Below, one piece after another: positions 32,360-41,684 of a DNA stretch of 64,000 nt. Under the pieces are notes generated by a model. The model did not search any database, had not been told where the DNA came from, and saw only the letters and a list, made by a program, of their open reading frames with translations. The stretch comes from Mycolicibacterium arenosum (lineage in GTDB: Bacteria; Actinomycetota; Actinomycetes; Mycobacteriales; Mycobacteriaceae), in contig NZ_JANDBD010000015.1 in assembly GCF_024320865.1 (NCBI RefSeq), forward strand, positions 1-64,000, in the 5' to 3' direction. The position numbers were made by a program, and so were the translations under genes. Every line of letters starts with the position of its first letter. The first letter of the stretch is position 1.

Positions 32360-33344
32360 CGGTCAGCGCCGCCACGACCTCCTCGGCCGAACCCGTCGCC
32401 GAGTAGCCGGCGGCGAGCCGGTGCCCGCCGCCGCCGAACGAACTGGCCACGGTCGCGAGATCGAAGGAGCGCGCCCGCATCGACACCGACCAGCGCTCCG
32501 GCTCGATCTCCTTGAACACCGCGGCGACTTCGGCCTGCTGTGTCGTGCGAACGATGTCGACGATGCTCTCGACCTCCTCGGGCCGCGCCGCCGCCCACTC
32601 CGCGTGCGGGACGACGGCGTAGACGAATCCCCTGCCGCCCAACGCAGTCGACCGCAACTCCGCGGATGCGAGCACCCGCGACAGCATGGGGAGCCAGGAG
32701 AACGGGTGGCTGTCCATGAGCGCGCGGCTCACCGCGGCGTTGTCGACGCCGAGGTCGACGAGGCGCGCCGCGAGCCGATGTGCACGGGGGGTGGCCCAGC
32801 GAAACGATCCGGTGTCGGTGGTCAGTCCGGCGTACAGACAGTGCGCGACGCTCTCGTCGATCGGCTTGTCCCACGCGTCGAGGAGTTCGGCGACGAGCAT
32901 CGTCGTCGAATCCGCGGATGGGTCAACGTAATTGGCGGTACCGAACAGCAGATTCGACGCGTGGTGGTCGATGACCAGCACCTGGCCCGCGGAGTCGGCG
33001 ACCTCCTGAAGCGCGCCCAGCCGGTTCACGCTGGGGATGTCGACGGTGACCACCAGATCGGGATCGCGGCGCATGTCCGCCGGCGGCACCAGCAGGTGTC
33101 CGCCGGGCAGCGTCGCGAGCGACTCGGGCAGATCGGCGGGTGCCGCGAACGACACCTCGACCTCCTTGCCCACCTGCTCGAGCACCAGCGCGAGAGCCAA
33201 TCCGGCACCCAGGGTGTCGGCGTCGGGGTGCACATGGCACACGACGCCGATCCGGTCCGACGCGGCGAGCAGCGCGGCGGCCGCCGTCGCGTCGACGCGG
33301 TCGCCTGGCGTCAGGCGCTCAGTCGCCGGGTCGATCGTCGTCAC
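32346..33344 (-). CDS. nrnA: DHH/DHHA1 nanoRNase and cyclic-dinucleotide phosphodiesterase
   Basis: The 332-residue protein has the DHH motifs HVHPDADTLGA, VIDHHASN and TTDTGSF, and a DHHA1 motif SFGGGGHRLAAGY. The M. tuberculosis orthologue Rv2837c (NrnA/CnpB) degrades short RNA and pAp and hydrolyses c-di-AMP products. It starts with GTG, 26 nt inside the end of rbfA, so expression is coupled to the infB operon. Confidence 0.93.
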   Translation of the reverse strand: MTTIDPATERLTPGDRVDATAAAALLAASDRIGVVCHVHPDADTLGAGLALALVLEQVGKEVEVSFAAPADLPESLATLPGGHLLVPPADMRRDPDLVVTVDIPSVNRLGALQEVADSAGQVLVIDHHASNLLFGTANYVDPSADSTTMLVAELLDAWDKPIDESVAHCLYAGLTTDTGSFRWATPRAHRLAARLVDLGVDNAAVSRALMDSHPFSWLPMLSRVLASAELRSTALGGRGFVYAVVPHAEWAAARPEEVESIVDIVRTTQQAEVAAVFKEIEPERWSVSMRARSFDLATVASSFGGGGHRLAAGYSATGSAEEVVAALTDALG

Positions 33345-33816
33345 CGGTTTCCTCCACGTCCTGGCCGGCGTCCTCGGTGTCGTCGACCGCGGTCACGCGG
33401 TACGGATCGGCATCGCCCGCGGGGGTCGCACCCTCGCGGATGCGCGCCAGATCGGCGTCGGCTGCACGGGCGCGAGCGAGCAGATCCTCCATGTGCCGCG
33501 CCGTGTCGGGCACCTTGTCCAGCACGAACGACAGCGTCGGAGTGAAGCGCACACCGGTGGCGGCGCCGACCTTGCTCCGCAGCGTGCCCTTGGCCCGCTC
33601 GAGTGCCGCTGCCGCGCCCGCGTAGTCCGGTTCCTCGTCGAGCGTCTCGCCGCGCACCGTGTAGAACACGGTGGCGTCGTGAAGGTCACCCGTGACCTTC
33701 GTGTCCGTGACGGTCACGAAGGCCAACGGGGGATCCTTGATCTCGAACTCGATCGCTGACGCAACCACCGTGCCGATGCGCTTGGAGAGCCGACGGGCTC
33801 TTCCGACATCGACCAT
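33319..33816 (-). CDS. rbfA: Ribosome-binding factor A
   Basis: The 165-residue protein has the RbfA KH-type domain (RARRLSKRIGTVVASAIEFEIKDP ... VRFTPTLSFVLDKVPDTARHMEDLL) and an acidic C-terminal extension typical of actinobacteria. It assists 30S maturation and processing of the 16S 5' end. The ATG overlaps the infB stop by one base (TAATG). Confidence 0.95.
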   Translation of the reverse strand: MVDVGRARRLSKRIGTVVASAIEFEIKDPPLAFVTVTDTKVTGDLHDATVFYTVRGETLDEEPDYAGAAAALERAKGTLRSKVGAATGVRFTPTLSFVLDKVPDTARHMEDLLARARAADADLARIREGATPAGDADPYRVTAVDDTEDAGQDVEETGDDDRPGD

Positions 33817-36596
33817 TAGGCGCGCTCCTTCTCCACCAGCTCGTAGGCCTCGATGACGTCGCCCTCCTTGATATCGGAGTAGGTGATCGTCAGACCGCAC
33901 TCGTACCCGTCCCGGACCTCGGTGACGTCGTCCTTCTCCCGCTTCAGCGACGAGATGGTGACGGTCTCCGCGACCACGACGTTGTCGCGGATGAGACGTG
34001 CCTTGGCGTTGCGCCGCATGATGCCCGAGGTGACGAGGCAACCGGCGATGTTGCCGACCTTGGACGACCGGAAGATCGCCCGGATCTCGGCGCGGCCGAG
34101 TTCCTTCTCCTCGTAGATCGGCTTGAGCATGCCCTTGAGCGCACTCTGGATCTCGTCGATGGCCTGGTAGATCACCGAGTAGTACCGGATGTCGACGCCC
34201 TCGCGGTTCGCCAGCTCGGTGGCCTTGCCCTCGGCGCGCACGTTGAACCCGATGATGATCGCGTCCGACGCCGACGCCAGGTTGACGTTGGTCTCGGTGA
34301 CGCCGCCGACACCGCGGTCGATGACGCGCAGTTCCACCTCGTCGTCGATCTCGATGCCCAGCAGGGCCTCCTCGAGCGCTTCGACGGTGCCGGAGTTGTC
34401 GCCCTTGAGGATCAGGTTGAGCTGCGACGTCTCCTTCAACGCGGCGTCCAGATCGTCCAGGCTGATGCGCTTGCGGGTACGCGCGGCCAACGCGTTGCGC
34501 TTGCGCGCGCTGCGCCGGTCGGCGATCTGCCGGGCGATGCGGTCCTCGTCGACGACGAGCAGGTTGTCGCCTGCACCGGGCACCGACGTGAAGCCGATGA
34601 CCTGCACGGGCCGCGACGGCAGCGCCTCCTCGACGTCCTCGCCGTGCTCGTCGACCATCCGGCGGACGCGACCGTACGCGTCACCGGCGACGATCGAGTC
34701 GCCGACCCGCAGCGTGCCGCGCTGGATGAGCACGGTGGCCACGGGTCCGCGGCCGCGGTCGAGGTGCGCCTCGATCGCCACACCCTGGGCCTCCATGTCG
34801 GGGTTGGCCCGCAGGTCCAGTGCCGCGTCCGCGGTCAGCAGCACGGCCTCGAGGAGAGCCTCGATGTTGGTGCCCTGCTTCGCGGAGATGTCGACGAACA
34901 TGGTGTCGCCGCCGAAGTCCTCGGCCACCAGGTTGTACTCGGTGAGCTGCGACCTGATCTTGGTCGGGTCGGCGCCCTCCTTGTCGATCTTGTTGACCGC
35001 CACCACGATCGGCACGTCGGCCGCCTGTGCGTGGTTGATGGCCTCCACCGTCTGCGGCATGACGCCGTCGTCGGCCGCGACCACCAGGATCGCGATGTCG
35101 GTGGCCTTCGCACCACGGGCACGCATGGCGGTGAACGCCTCGTGACCGGGGGTGTCGATGAACGTGATCGGCCGCTCGCTGCCGTCGTGTTCGACGGCCA
35201 CCTGGTAGGCGCCGATGTGCTGGGTGATACCGCCGGCCTCGCCCTCGCGGACGGTGGCGTCGCGGATGGTGTCCAGCAGTCGGGTCTTGCCGTGGTCGAC
35301 GTGACCCATGACGGTGACGACCGGCGGGCGGAACTCGAGATCGTCTTCGCCGCCCTCGTCCTCGCCGTAGGTGAGATCGAACGACTGCAGCAGCTCGCGG
35401 TCCTCGTCCTCCGGGGACACGACCTGCACGACGTAGTTCATCTCACTGCCGAGCAGTTCCAGTGTCGAGTCGTCGACCGACTGCGTGGCGGTGACCATCT
35501 CACCGAGGTTGAACAGCGCCTGCACCAGCGAGGCCGGGTTGGCGTTGATCTTGTCCGCGAAGTCGACGAGCGAGGCGCCGCGGGCCAACCGGATGGTCTC
35601 TCCGTTGCCGTGCGGCAACCGCACGCCACCGACGACCGGTGCCTGCATGTTCTCGTATTCGGCGCGTTTCGCCCGCTTCGACTTACGGCCGCGACGCGGA
35701 GCGCCGCCCGGCCTGCCGAAGGCACCTGCGGCACCGCCGCGCTGACCGGGGCGACCACCGCCGCCACCGCCGGGACGACCGCGGAAACCACCGGCAGCCG
35801 CACCGCCGCCGGCACCGGCGCCCGCGCCGGCGCCGCCACCGCGGTAGTTACCGCCGCCACCGCCGCCGGGACCACCGGGACGACCGCCGGGAGCGGGACG
35901 ACCACCGGGGCCGGGACGTGGACCGCCGGGGCGACCGACGGCACCCGGCCGTGCGCCCGGCGGACGAGGGGGCATGTTGCCCGGCGAAGCGCCACCCGGA
36001 CGTGGGCCACCGCCTGGACGGGGTCCACCCGCACCGGGGCCGGGCCGCGGGCCACCGGGGCCGGCGGCCGGCCTCGGGGCCGGACGCTCGACCGGCTGCT
36101 GCGACGAGAACGGGTTGTTGCCGACACGCGGGGTTCGCGCAGCGGGCTTCGGGGCGCCGGGCCGAGGACCGGGAGTGGGACCCGGCGTCGGACCCGCAGC
36201 GGGCCGCGCGGGCTCGCTGGCGGCGGGGGCCGCCGGAGGCGCGGGGGGTGCCGGGGGCGCCTGGGGCGGCGCCGGCGGGGGTGCCGGGGGTGCCGGGGGT
36301 GCGGGCTTCGGGCCCGACGGCTTGGGCGCAACGGGAGCGCTGGCCGCGCTCGCCGCGGGGCTCGGTGCCGGCTTGGCGGGAGCGGGTGAGCCGTTGGCCC
36401 CGTTCGATCCCTGAGCCGGCGCCTTGCCCGGCTTACCGCCGCCGAACGCCTCGCGCAACCGGCGCGCCACGGGGGCCTCCACAGTGGAGGACGCGGACTT
36501 CACGAATTCGCCCTGTTCACTAAGTCGGGCGAGCACTTCCTTGCTTGTTACACCGAGTTCCTTTGCCAACTCGTGTACGCGGGCCTTACCTGCCAC
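33816..36596 (-). CDS. infB: Translation initiation factor IF-2
   Basis: The 926-residue protein has an N-terminal IF2N domain (VAGKARVHELAKELGVTSKEV), a very long Pro/Ala/Gly/Arg low-complexity linker (about 70-300, with GGPRPG-type repeats), a second IF2N unit, then the GTPase core (GHVDHGKT near residue 430, DTPGH, NKID) and domains II-IV. It delivers initiator tRNA to the ribosome. The GTG at 36596 has GAGGAG at 36602-36607. It is co-directional with rbfA, nrnA and dinF. Confidence 0.97.
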   Translation of the reverse strand: MAGKARVHELAKELGVTSKEVLARLSEQGEFVKSASSTVEAPVARRLREAFGGGKPGKAPAQGSNGANGSPAPAKPAPSPAASAASAPVAPKPSGPKPAPPAPPAPPPAPPQAPPAPPAPPAAPAASEPARPAAGPTPGPTPGPRPGAPKPAARTPRVGNNPFSSQQPVERPAPRPAAGPGGPRPGPGAGGPRPGGGPRPGGASPGNMPPRPPGARPGAVGRPGGPRPGPGGRPAPGGRPGGPGGGGGGNYRGGGAGAGAGAGGGAAAGGFRGRPGGGGGGRPGQRGGAAGAFGRPGGAPRRGRKSKRAKRAEYENMQAPVVGGVRLPHGNGETIRLARGASLVDFADKINANPASLVQALFNLGEMVTATQSVDDSTLELLGSEMNYVVQVVSPEDEDRELLQSFDLTYGEDEGGEDDLEFRPPVVTVMGHVDHGKTRLLDTIRDATVREGEAGGITQHIGAYQVAVEHDGSERPITFIDTPGHEAFTAMRARGAKATDIAILVVAADDGVMPQTVEAINHAQAADVPIVVAVNKIDKEGADPTKIRSQLTEYNLVAEDFGGDTMFVDISAKQGTNIEALLEAVLLTADAALDLRANPDMEAQGVAIEAHLDRGRGPVATVLIQRGTLRVGDSIVAGDAYGRVRRMVDEHGEDVEEALPSRPVQVIGFTSVPGAGDNLLVVDEDRIARQIADRRSARKRNALAARTRKRISLDDLDAALKETSQLNLILKGDNSGTVEALEEALLGIEIDDEVELRVIDRGVGGVTETNVNLASASDAIIIGFNVRAEGKATELANREGVDIRYYSVIYQAIDEIQSALKGMLKPIYEEKELGRAEIRAIFRSSKVGNIAGCLVTSGIMRRNAKARLIRDNVVVAETVTISSLKREKDDVTEVRDGYECGLTITYSDIKEGDVIEAYELVEKERA

Positions 36597-36674
36597 TACA
36601 ACTCCTCTTCGCAGAGGCACAGCGGTGGTGGGGCCGCGCCTCGGTTTTAGCTATGACGCATGGTCATCGGGACT

Positions 36675-37046
36675 TCACGGTGTGCTCATGGGTTTCGCTA
36701 CCTGTTTCTCTAGCCGGGCGCTCGAGTCCGTCAGGGAGCTGACGTACCCGACCACCGCGGTGGTGTCCGGCGTGCCGGTGACCCGCAACGCTCGAACGAA
36801 CGCTCGCCGTCGGATCGCTTCGTGCAGGCACTGCTGGTCGGGATGCAGCCATGCACCCCGTCCGGGCAGGTTACCCGCTGCGTCGACGGTCACGACACAT
36901 TCGCCGTTTCCATCGTGCACAGCAGCCACTCGAAGCAGCTCGACGGCCAGCTCTCGCTTTCGGCAACCCACACACGTCCGCACCGGTCCGAGAGCTCGGT
37001 CGGGGCGATGGCGCGCATGAGAGGCAGAAGTCTCGCGCTGGATCAC
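36675..37046 (-). CDS. YlxR-family RNA-binding protein (DUF448)
   Basis: The 123-residue protein carries PVRTCVGCRKRE, the YlxR opening, and GRGAWLHPDQQCLHEAIRRRAFVRALR. The family sits between nusA and infB in many bacteria and binds RNA; in some it modulates RNase P or transcription. A minus-strand TAGACT (37052-37057) is 5 nt before the GTG, so an internal promoter is possible. Confidence 0.85.
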   Translation of the reverse strand: MIQRETSASHARHRPDRALGPVRTCVGCRKRELAVELLRVAAVHDGNGECVVTVDAAGNLPGRGAWLHPDQQCLHEAIRRRAFVRALRVTGTPDTTAVVGYVSSLTDSSARLEKQVAKPMSTP

Positions 37047-37163
37047 GGCTCAGTCTAGCGTCAGGAGTTCCCGCAGACAGAATCGCGTGTCGGGTGCCGT
37101 CGAGTGGGCGTGCTCCCCGAGCCCCGGCGGTCGCCCCGATACTTGCGCGGGCAAACAGCTGAC

Positions 37164-38174
37164 TCACTCCGCCGCGGGTGGCGGCGCCGGCTCGTTGTCG
37201 CTGCGGATGTCGATTCGCCAGCCGGTCAAGCGCGCGGCCAACCTGGCGTTCTGGCCCTCCTTGCCGATGGCCAGCGACAGCTGGAAGTCCGGAACGACGA
37301 CGCGGGCCGCGCGGGCCGCCTCGTCGATGACCGTTACCGAGACCACCTTGGCCGGTGACAGGGCGTTCGCGACGAATCGCGCCGGATCCTCGTCGTAGTC
37401 GATGATGTCGATCTTCTCGCCCGACAGTTCGCTCATGACGTTGCGCACGCGCTGCCCCATCGGTCCGATGCAGGCGCCCTTGGCATTCAGGCCGGGCGCA
37501 CGCGACGCCACCGCGATCTTCGAGCGATGCCCGGCCTCCCGCGCCACCGCGACGATCTCCACCGAGCCGTCCGCGATCTCGGGCACCTCGAGTGAGAACA
37601 GTTTGCGCACCAGGTTCGGGTGGGTGCGCGACAGCGTGATGAGCGGTTGCCGCGCGCCGCGTGTGACGCCGACGACGTAGCAGCGGACCCGGTCGCCGTG
37701 CTCGTAGCTCTCCCCCGGCACCTGCTCGGCGGCGGGGATCACGCCCTCCGAACCCTTTGCCTCGCTACCGATCCGGACCACCACCAGGCCGCGCGCGTTG
37801 GCGCCCGCGCTGCGCTGGATGACACCGGCGACGATGTCCCCCTCACGCGCTGAGAACTCGCCGTAGTTCTTCTCGTTCTCGGCGTCGCGCAGCCGCTGCA
37901 GGATGACCTGCCTGGCCGTGGTCGCCGCAATGCGACCGAAACCCTCTGGGGTGTCGTCCCATTCGTTGATGAGATTGCCATCGGCGTCGGTCTCCCGCGC
38001 CAGCACCTGCACGACGCCGGACTTGCGGTCGATCTCGATGCGCGCGTCGGCTTCGTGGCCCTCGGTGTGGCGGTACGCCGTCAGCAGCGCGGTCTTGATG
38101 GTGTCGATCACGACGTCGACCGTGATCCCCTTATCGGCTTCGATGGCGTGCAATGCGGCCATGTCGATGTTCAC
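37164..38174 (-). CDS. nusA: Transcription termination/antitermination factor NusA
   Basis: The 336-residue protein has the RNAP-binding N-terminal domain, S1 (about 105-180, GDIVAGVIQRSAGANARGLVVV) and two KH domains (CIGPMGQRVRNVMSEL ... LAIGKEGQNARLAARLTGWRIDI). It lacks the acidic repeats of E. coli NusA, as is normal for actinobacteria. The GTG at 38174 overlaps the rimP stop as GTGA. Confidence 0.96.
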   Translation of the reverse strand: MNIDMAALHAIEADKGITVDVVIDTIKTALLTAYRHTEGHEADARIEIDRKSGVVQVLARETDADGNLINEWDDTPEGFGRIAATTARQVILQRLRDAENEKNYGEFSAREGDIVAGVIQRSAGANARGLVVVRIGSEAKGSEGVIPAAEQVPGESYEHGDRVRCYVVGVTRGARQPLITLSRTHPNLVRKLFSLEVPEIADGSVEIVAVAREAGHRSKIAVASRAPGLNAKGACIGPMGQRVRNVMSELSGEKIDIIDYDEDPARFVANALSPAKVVSVTVIDEAARAARVVVPDFQLSLAIGKEGQNARLAARLTGWRIDIRSDNEPAPPPAAE

Positions 38175-38737
38175 GAGTCCGCCTCCCTTCCTGATTCTGT
38201 TGTACCGCCTGCAAGCTCGATCTCTTTCCGGCCGGGCGGCGAGAACTCTACTTGCACAACGGCTTTGACGATGTCGGCGAGTGCGACGTCGCGCACCGCG
38301 AACTGACTGGGTTTGGCGCCTGCGACGACGAGCCGCACGGTGCCGTCGGTGATCTCGCCGATCCGCGCGATCTGCTGTGATCCGTCGGACATCGTCACCT
38401 CGGCTTTGCGGCCGCGCGCCCGCCGGAAGTGCCGCTCCGCGGTGAGCGGGCGTTCGACACCCGGCGACGTCACCTCGAGGACGTACGGCACGAACGGGTC
38501 GGCGCCGTCGGCGTCATCCAGCCGCTCGGAGGCGGTTCTGGCCAGGGCGGCGATCGCGTCGAGGTCGGGTGGCGTGTCGCCGTCGGCCACGATGACGATC
38601 CGGGGCGGCCGGGTGGCCGCGTCGACGACGACGTCCTCGATGTCGTACCCGGCCTGCGCGAAGTCGCCCTCGAGTAGCTCGACCACCTGTTCCGGCGACG
38701 GCAGTCGCGCGGACCGCAGCGGTGCGTCCGATGCCAC
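38171..38737 (-). CDS. rimP: Ribosome maturation factor RimP
   Basis: The 188-residue protein has the two RimP domains (DIEDVVVDAATRPPRIVIVADGD ... YVLEVTSPGVERPLTAERHFRRARGRKAEV). It is needed for 30S assembly. The GTG at 38737 is preceded by GAGGAG; longer frames upstream enter the neighbouring promoter region. It heads the rimP-nusA-ylxR-infB-rbfA series. Confidence 0.93.
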   Translation of the reverse strand: MASDAPLRSARLPSPEQVVELLEGDFAQAGYDIEDVVVDAATRPPRIVIVADGDTPPDLDAIAALARTASERLDDADGADPFVPYVLEVTSPGVERPLTAERHFRRARGRKAEVTMSDGSQQIARIGEITDGTVRLVVAGAKPSQFAVRDVALADIVKAVVQVEFSPPGRKEIELAGGTTESGREADS

Positions 38738-38901
38738 GGCGAGCTCCTCGTCTTGAGTTGTTCTGACACGATCTCGAAGTTGGGCGGCTCCCGATCGAGT
38801 ATCAACGATACGCGAGCGGGACAGGCTCGATTGGCAAACGTGCGGCGGCCCCGGGCAATCCACAGCGCCGGGGCCGCGGTGGTCGATGGCAGGATGAACC
38901 C

Positions 38902-39414
38902 GTGTCGAGCGCGCTTCCACCCGTCAGCAGGCGGCGCATCCTCATCGGGGCGGCCACACTGGCGGTGCTGGGCGCGACCGCGACCGGCTGCGCTGAGCCG
39001 GCCCCGCGGCCCGACGTCGATGCGATGACCGCGCAGTTGGACCGTGCCCGCGCCGACAGCGACCTCGCCACCCTTGCGGCCGCCGGCGCACCGCCGGCAC
39101 TCGGCAAGGTGCTCACGTCGGTCGCCGCGGAACGCAGCGCCCACGCACGCGCTCTCACCGACGAACTGACCCGCATGCTCGGTGCCATCCCGACGACCAC
39201 AGCGTCGAGCACACCGGCCACCACCACCACGACGACGGCCGCGGCGAAGCCGCCCAGCGCCCGCGATGTGGGCGACGCGCTGAAGGAGTCGGCCAGGAGC
39301 GCCGGCGACCTGGCGGCTCAGCAGTCGGGGTACCGCGCGGGTCTGCTCGGCTCGATCGCGGCCGCGTGCACGGCGGCCCTGGTCGTCGCACTCGGCGAAC
39401 AGGACGACGCATGA
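38902..39414 (+). CDS. Tat-type lipoprotein of unknown function
   Basis: The 170-residue protein has a twin-arginine signal (SRRRILIGAATLAVLGATATGC) with a lipobox Cys near residue 30, a helical mature region with a Thr/Ala/Pro linker (about 96-115), and a C-terminal hydrophobic segment (about 148-163). No domain recognised. It is divergent from rimP. Its stop overlaps the DUF4439 start as ATGA; in M. tuberculosis Rv2843-Rv2844 hold the same place. Confidence 0.75.
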   Translation: MSSALPPVSRRRILIGAATLAVLGATATGCAEPAPRPDVDAMTAQLDRARADSDLATLAAAGAPPALGKVLTSVAAERSAHARALTDELTRMLGAIPTTTASSTPATTTTTTAAAKPPSARDVGDALKESARSAGDLAAQQSGYRAGLLGSIAAACTAALVVALGEQDDA

Positions 39415-39890
39415 CGTCACCGTCGAGCTCACCGGAACCCACCCCCGAACGCCCCGATGCGGCGGGCGATGCGGCGCTGTTCGACGCCGTCACCGCCGAA
39501 CACGGGATGATCTACGGGTACGGCGTCGTCTCGGCGCATTCGAACCCCACGGCCAACGGTCTGGTGTCCAGCGCACTGCGGGAGCACCGGACGCGCCGCG
39601 AGGAGGCGATCGCCCGGTTGACCGCGCGCGGGGTCACCCCTCCCCTGCCGGCGCCGGGCTACGCGCTACCGAGCGCCGTCGACGACCCCATCGACGCCGC
39701 GAAGCTGGGCCTGCGCATGGAGGAGGACGCCTGCGACGTCTGGCGGGCCGTCCTCGAGCAGGCGACGGTGAGCGAGGACCGCGCGCTCGCGGTCACCGCC
39801 CTGACCGAGTCGGCGGTCAACGCCGCCGCATGGCGCAAGCGCCTCGGCACGGAACCGAGCACCGTGCCGTTTCCCGGCGGCGACGACTGA
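39411..39890 (+). CDS. DUF4439 ferritin-like protein
   Basis: The 159-residue all-helical protein belongs to DUF4439, a ferritin-like fold: AEHGMIYGYGVVSAH, LVSSALREHRTRREEAIARL and CDVWRAVLEQATVSEDRALAVTAL give Glu/His-bearing helices compatible with a metal site, though occupancy is unproven. It is translationally coupled to the lipoprotein by ATGA and lies tail-to-tail with proS. Confidence 0.8.
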   Translation: MTSPSSSPEPTPERPDAAGDAALFDAVTAEHGMIYGYGVVSAHSNPTANGLVSSALREHRTRREEAIARLTARGVTPPLPAPGYALPSAVDDPIDAAKLGLRMEEDACDVWRAVLEQATVSEDRALAVTALTESAVNAAAWRKRLGTEPSTVPFPGGDD

Positions 39891-39895
39891 ACGCG

Positions 39896-41650
39896 CTAGC
39901 CGATCGCAGCGAAGATCTCGGCGGCCGCGCCGTCGGCGGCGACGTTGCGCTGTTCGCCGGTGAAGCGGTTGCGCAACTCGACGTGGCCGTCGGCCCAGCC
40001 ACGGCCGACGACCACGATCGACGGGACCCCGAGCAGCTCCGCGTCCTTGAACTTCACCCCCGGTGACACGGTGCGGTCGTCGAGCAGGACGTCGGCGCCG
40101 AGCACCTCGAGTTCGGACGCCAGGGCCTCGGCACCGGCGCGCGCGTCCGCGTCCTTGTTGGCTATGACGACGTGCACGTCGAACGGTGACACCGACGCCG
40201 GCCACCGCAGCCCGAGCTCGTCGTGGTGCTGCTCGGCGATCACCGCGACCATCCGCGACACGCCGATTCCGTAGCTGCCCATGGTCAGTCGCACCGGCTT
40301 GCCGTCCTCACCGAGCACGTCGGCGGCGAACGCGTCGGCGTACTTGCGGCCCAGCTGGAAGACGTGACCGATCTCGATACCGCGCGCGGCCACCAGTGGA
40401 CCCGCGCCGTCCGGAGACGGATCGCCCTCGCGCACCTCGGCGGCTTCGATGGTGCCGTCTGGGGTGAAGTCGCGCCCCGCCACCAGCCCAACGACGTGCT
40501 TGCCCTGCTCGTCGGCACCGGTGATCCACGCCGTGCCGTCAACGATGCGCGGATCGACCAGGTAGCGAACCCCGTTGGCCAGCAACCCCTTCGGGCCGAT
40601 GTACCCCTTGACCAGGAACGGATATTCGGCGAAGTCGCCGTCGTCGAGCATCGCGTACTCCGCGGGCTCCAGCGCTGCGCCGAGGCGCTTGTCGTCGACG
40701 TCGCGGTCACCGGGCACCCCGACCGCCAGCAGTTCCCATTCGCCGCCGGGCACGCGGGTCTTCAGCAGCACGTTCTTCAGCGTGTCCGCCGCTGTCACCT
40801 CGCGACCCGCGAACTCGGGAAGGCTTGCGCCGTTTGCCCATTCGACGAGCGTCGCGATCGTGGGGGTGCTTCCGGTGTCGTGCACGACCGGTTCCGCCAG
40901 GCCGTCGAACGGGATCGGCTCCGGCACCGCGGTGATGACGGCCTCGACGTTCGCCGCGTAGCCCGACTCGATACAGCGCACGTAGGTGTCCTCACCCACC
41001 TCGCTCTCGGCGAGAAACTCCTCCGACGCGCTGCCGCCCATCGCACCGGACACCGCGGACACGATGACGTAGCGCACCTCGAGCAGGCTGAAGATCCGCT
41101 GATACGCCTCGCGGTGCGCGTGGTAGGCCTTCTTGAGCCCGTCGTCGTCGACGTCGAACGAGTACGAGTCCTTCATCAGGAACTCGCGCCCGCGCAGGAT
41201 GCCCGCGCGCGGCCTGGCCTCGTCGCGGTACTTGTTCTGGATCTGGTAGAGCCGCAACGGGAAGTCCTTGTACGACGAGTACTCCCCCTTGACCGTCAGG
41301 GTGAACATCTCCTCGTGCGTCGGCCCGAGCAGGTAGTCGTTGTCTCGGCGGTCCTGAAGTCGGAACAGGGTGTCGCCGTACTCGGTCCAGCGGTTGGTGG
41401 TCTCGTACGGTCCGCGCGGTAGCAGCGCGGGGAACAGGATCTCCTGCCCCCCAATGGCGTTCATCTCGTTGCGGACGATGTTCTCGATCCTGCGCAACAC
41501 CTTGAGCCCCAGCGGCAGCCAGCTGTAGAGACCGGGGCCGACGGGCCGGACGTAACCGGCGCGGATCAGCAGCTTGTGGCTCGCCACTTCGGCGTCGGCC
41601 GGGTCGTCGCGCAGGGTGCGCAGGAACAGCTGGGACATACGGGTGGTCAC
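39896..41650 (-). CDS. proS: Prolyl-tRNA synthetase
   Basis: The 584-residue class II synthetase has motif 1 (GPGLYSWLPLGLKVLRRIENIVRNEMN), motif 2 (YQIQNKYRDEARPRAGILRGREFLMKDSYSF), a YbaK-type editing insertion (about 230-400) and an anticodon-binding C-terminal domain. I prefer the GTG at 41650 (VTTRMSQLFLRT): TAGGGT lies 7 nt upstream on the minus strand, and M. tuberculosis ProS starts with a matching ITRMSELF. The ATG at 41638 is the alternative. Confidence 0.96.
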   Translation of the reverse strand: MTTRMSQLFLRTLRDDPADAEVASHKLLIRAGYVRPVGPGLYSWLPLGLKVLRRIENIVRNEMNAIGGQEILFPALLPRGPYETTNRWTEYGDTLFRLQDRRDNDYLLGPTHEEMFTLTVKGEYSSYKDFPLRLYQIQNKYRDEARPRAGILRGREFLMKDSYSFDVDDDGLKKAYHAHREAYQRIFSLLEVRYVIVSAVSGAMGGSASEEFLAESEVGEDTYVRCIESGYAANVEAVITAVPEPIPFDGLAEPVVHDTGSTPTIATLVEWANGASLPEFAGREVTAADTLKNVLLKTRVPGGEWELLAVGVPGDRDVDDKRLGAALEPAEYAMLDDGDFAEYPFLVKGYIGPKGLLANGVRYLVDPRIVDGTAWITGADEQGKHVVGLVAGRDFTPDGTIEAAEVREGDPSPDGAGPLVAARGIEIGHVFQLGRKYADAFAADVLGEDGKPVRLTMGSYGIGVSRMVAVIAEQHHDELGLRWPASVSPFDVHVVIANKDADARAGAEALASELEVLGADVLLDDRTVSPGVKFKDAELLGVPSIVVVGRGWADGHVELRNRFTGEQRNVAADGAAAEIFAAIG

Positions 41651-41657
41651 AGCGGCC

Positions 41658-41663
41658 ACCCTA
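41658..41663 (-). promoter_or_regulatory. proS -10 box TAGGGT
   Basis: TAGGGT on the minus strand, 7 nt from the proS GTG. It decides the start in favour of 41650. Confidence 0.5.
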
Positions 41664-41684
41664 TCGACCGGGTGCAACGGAGAT

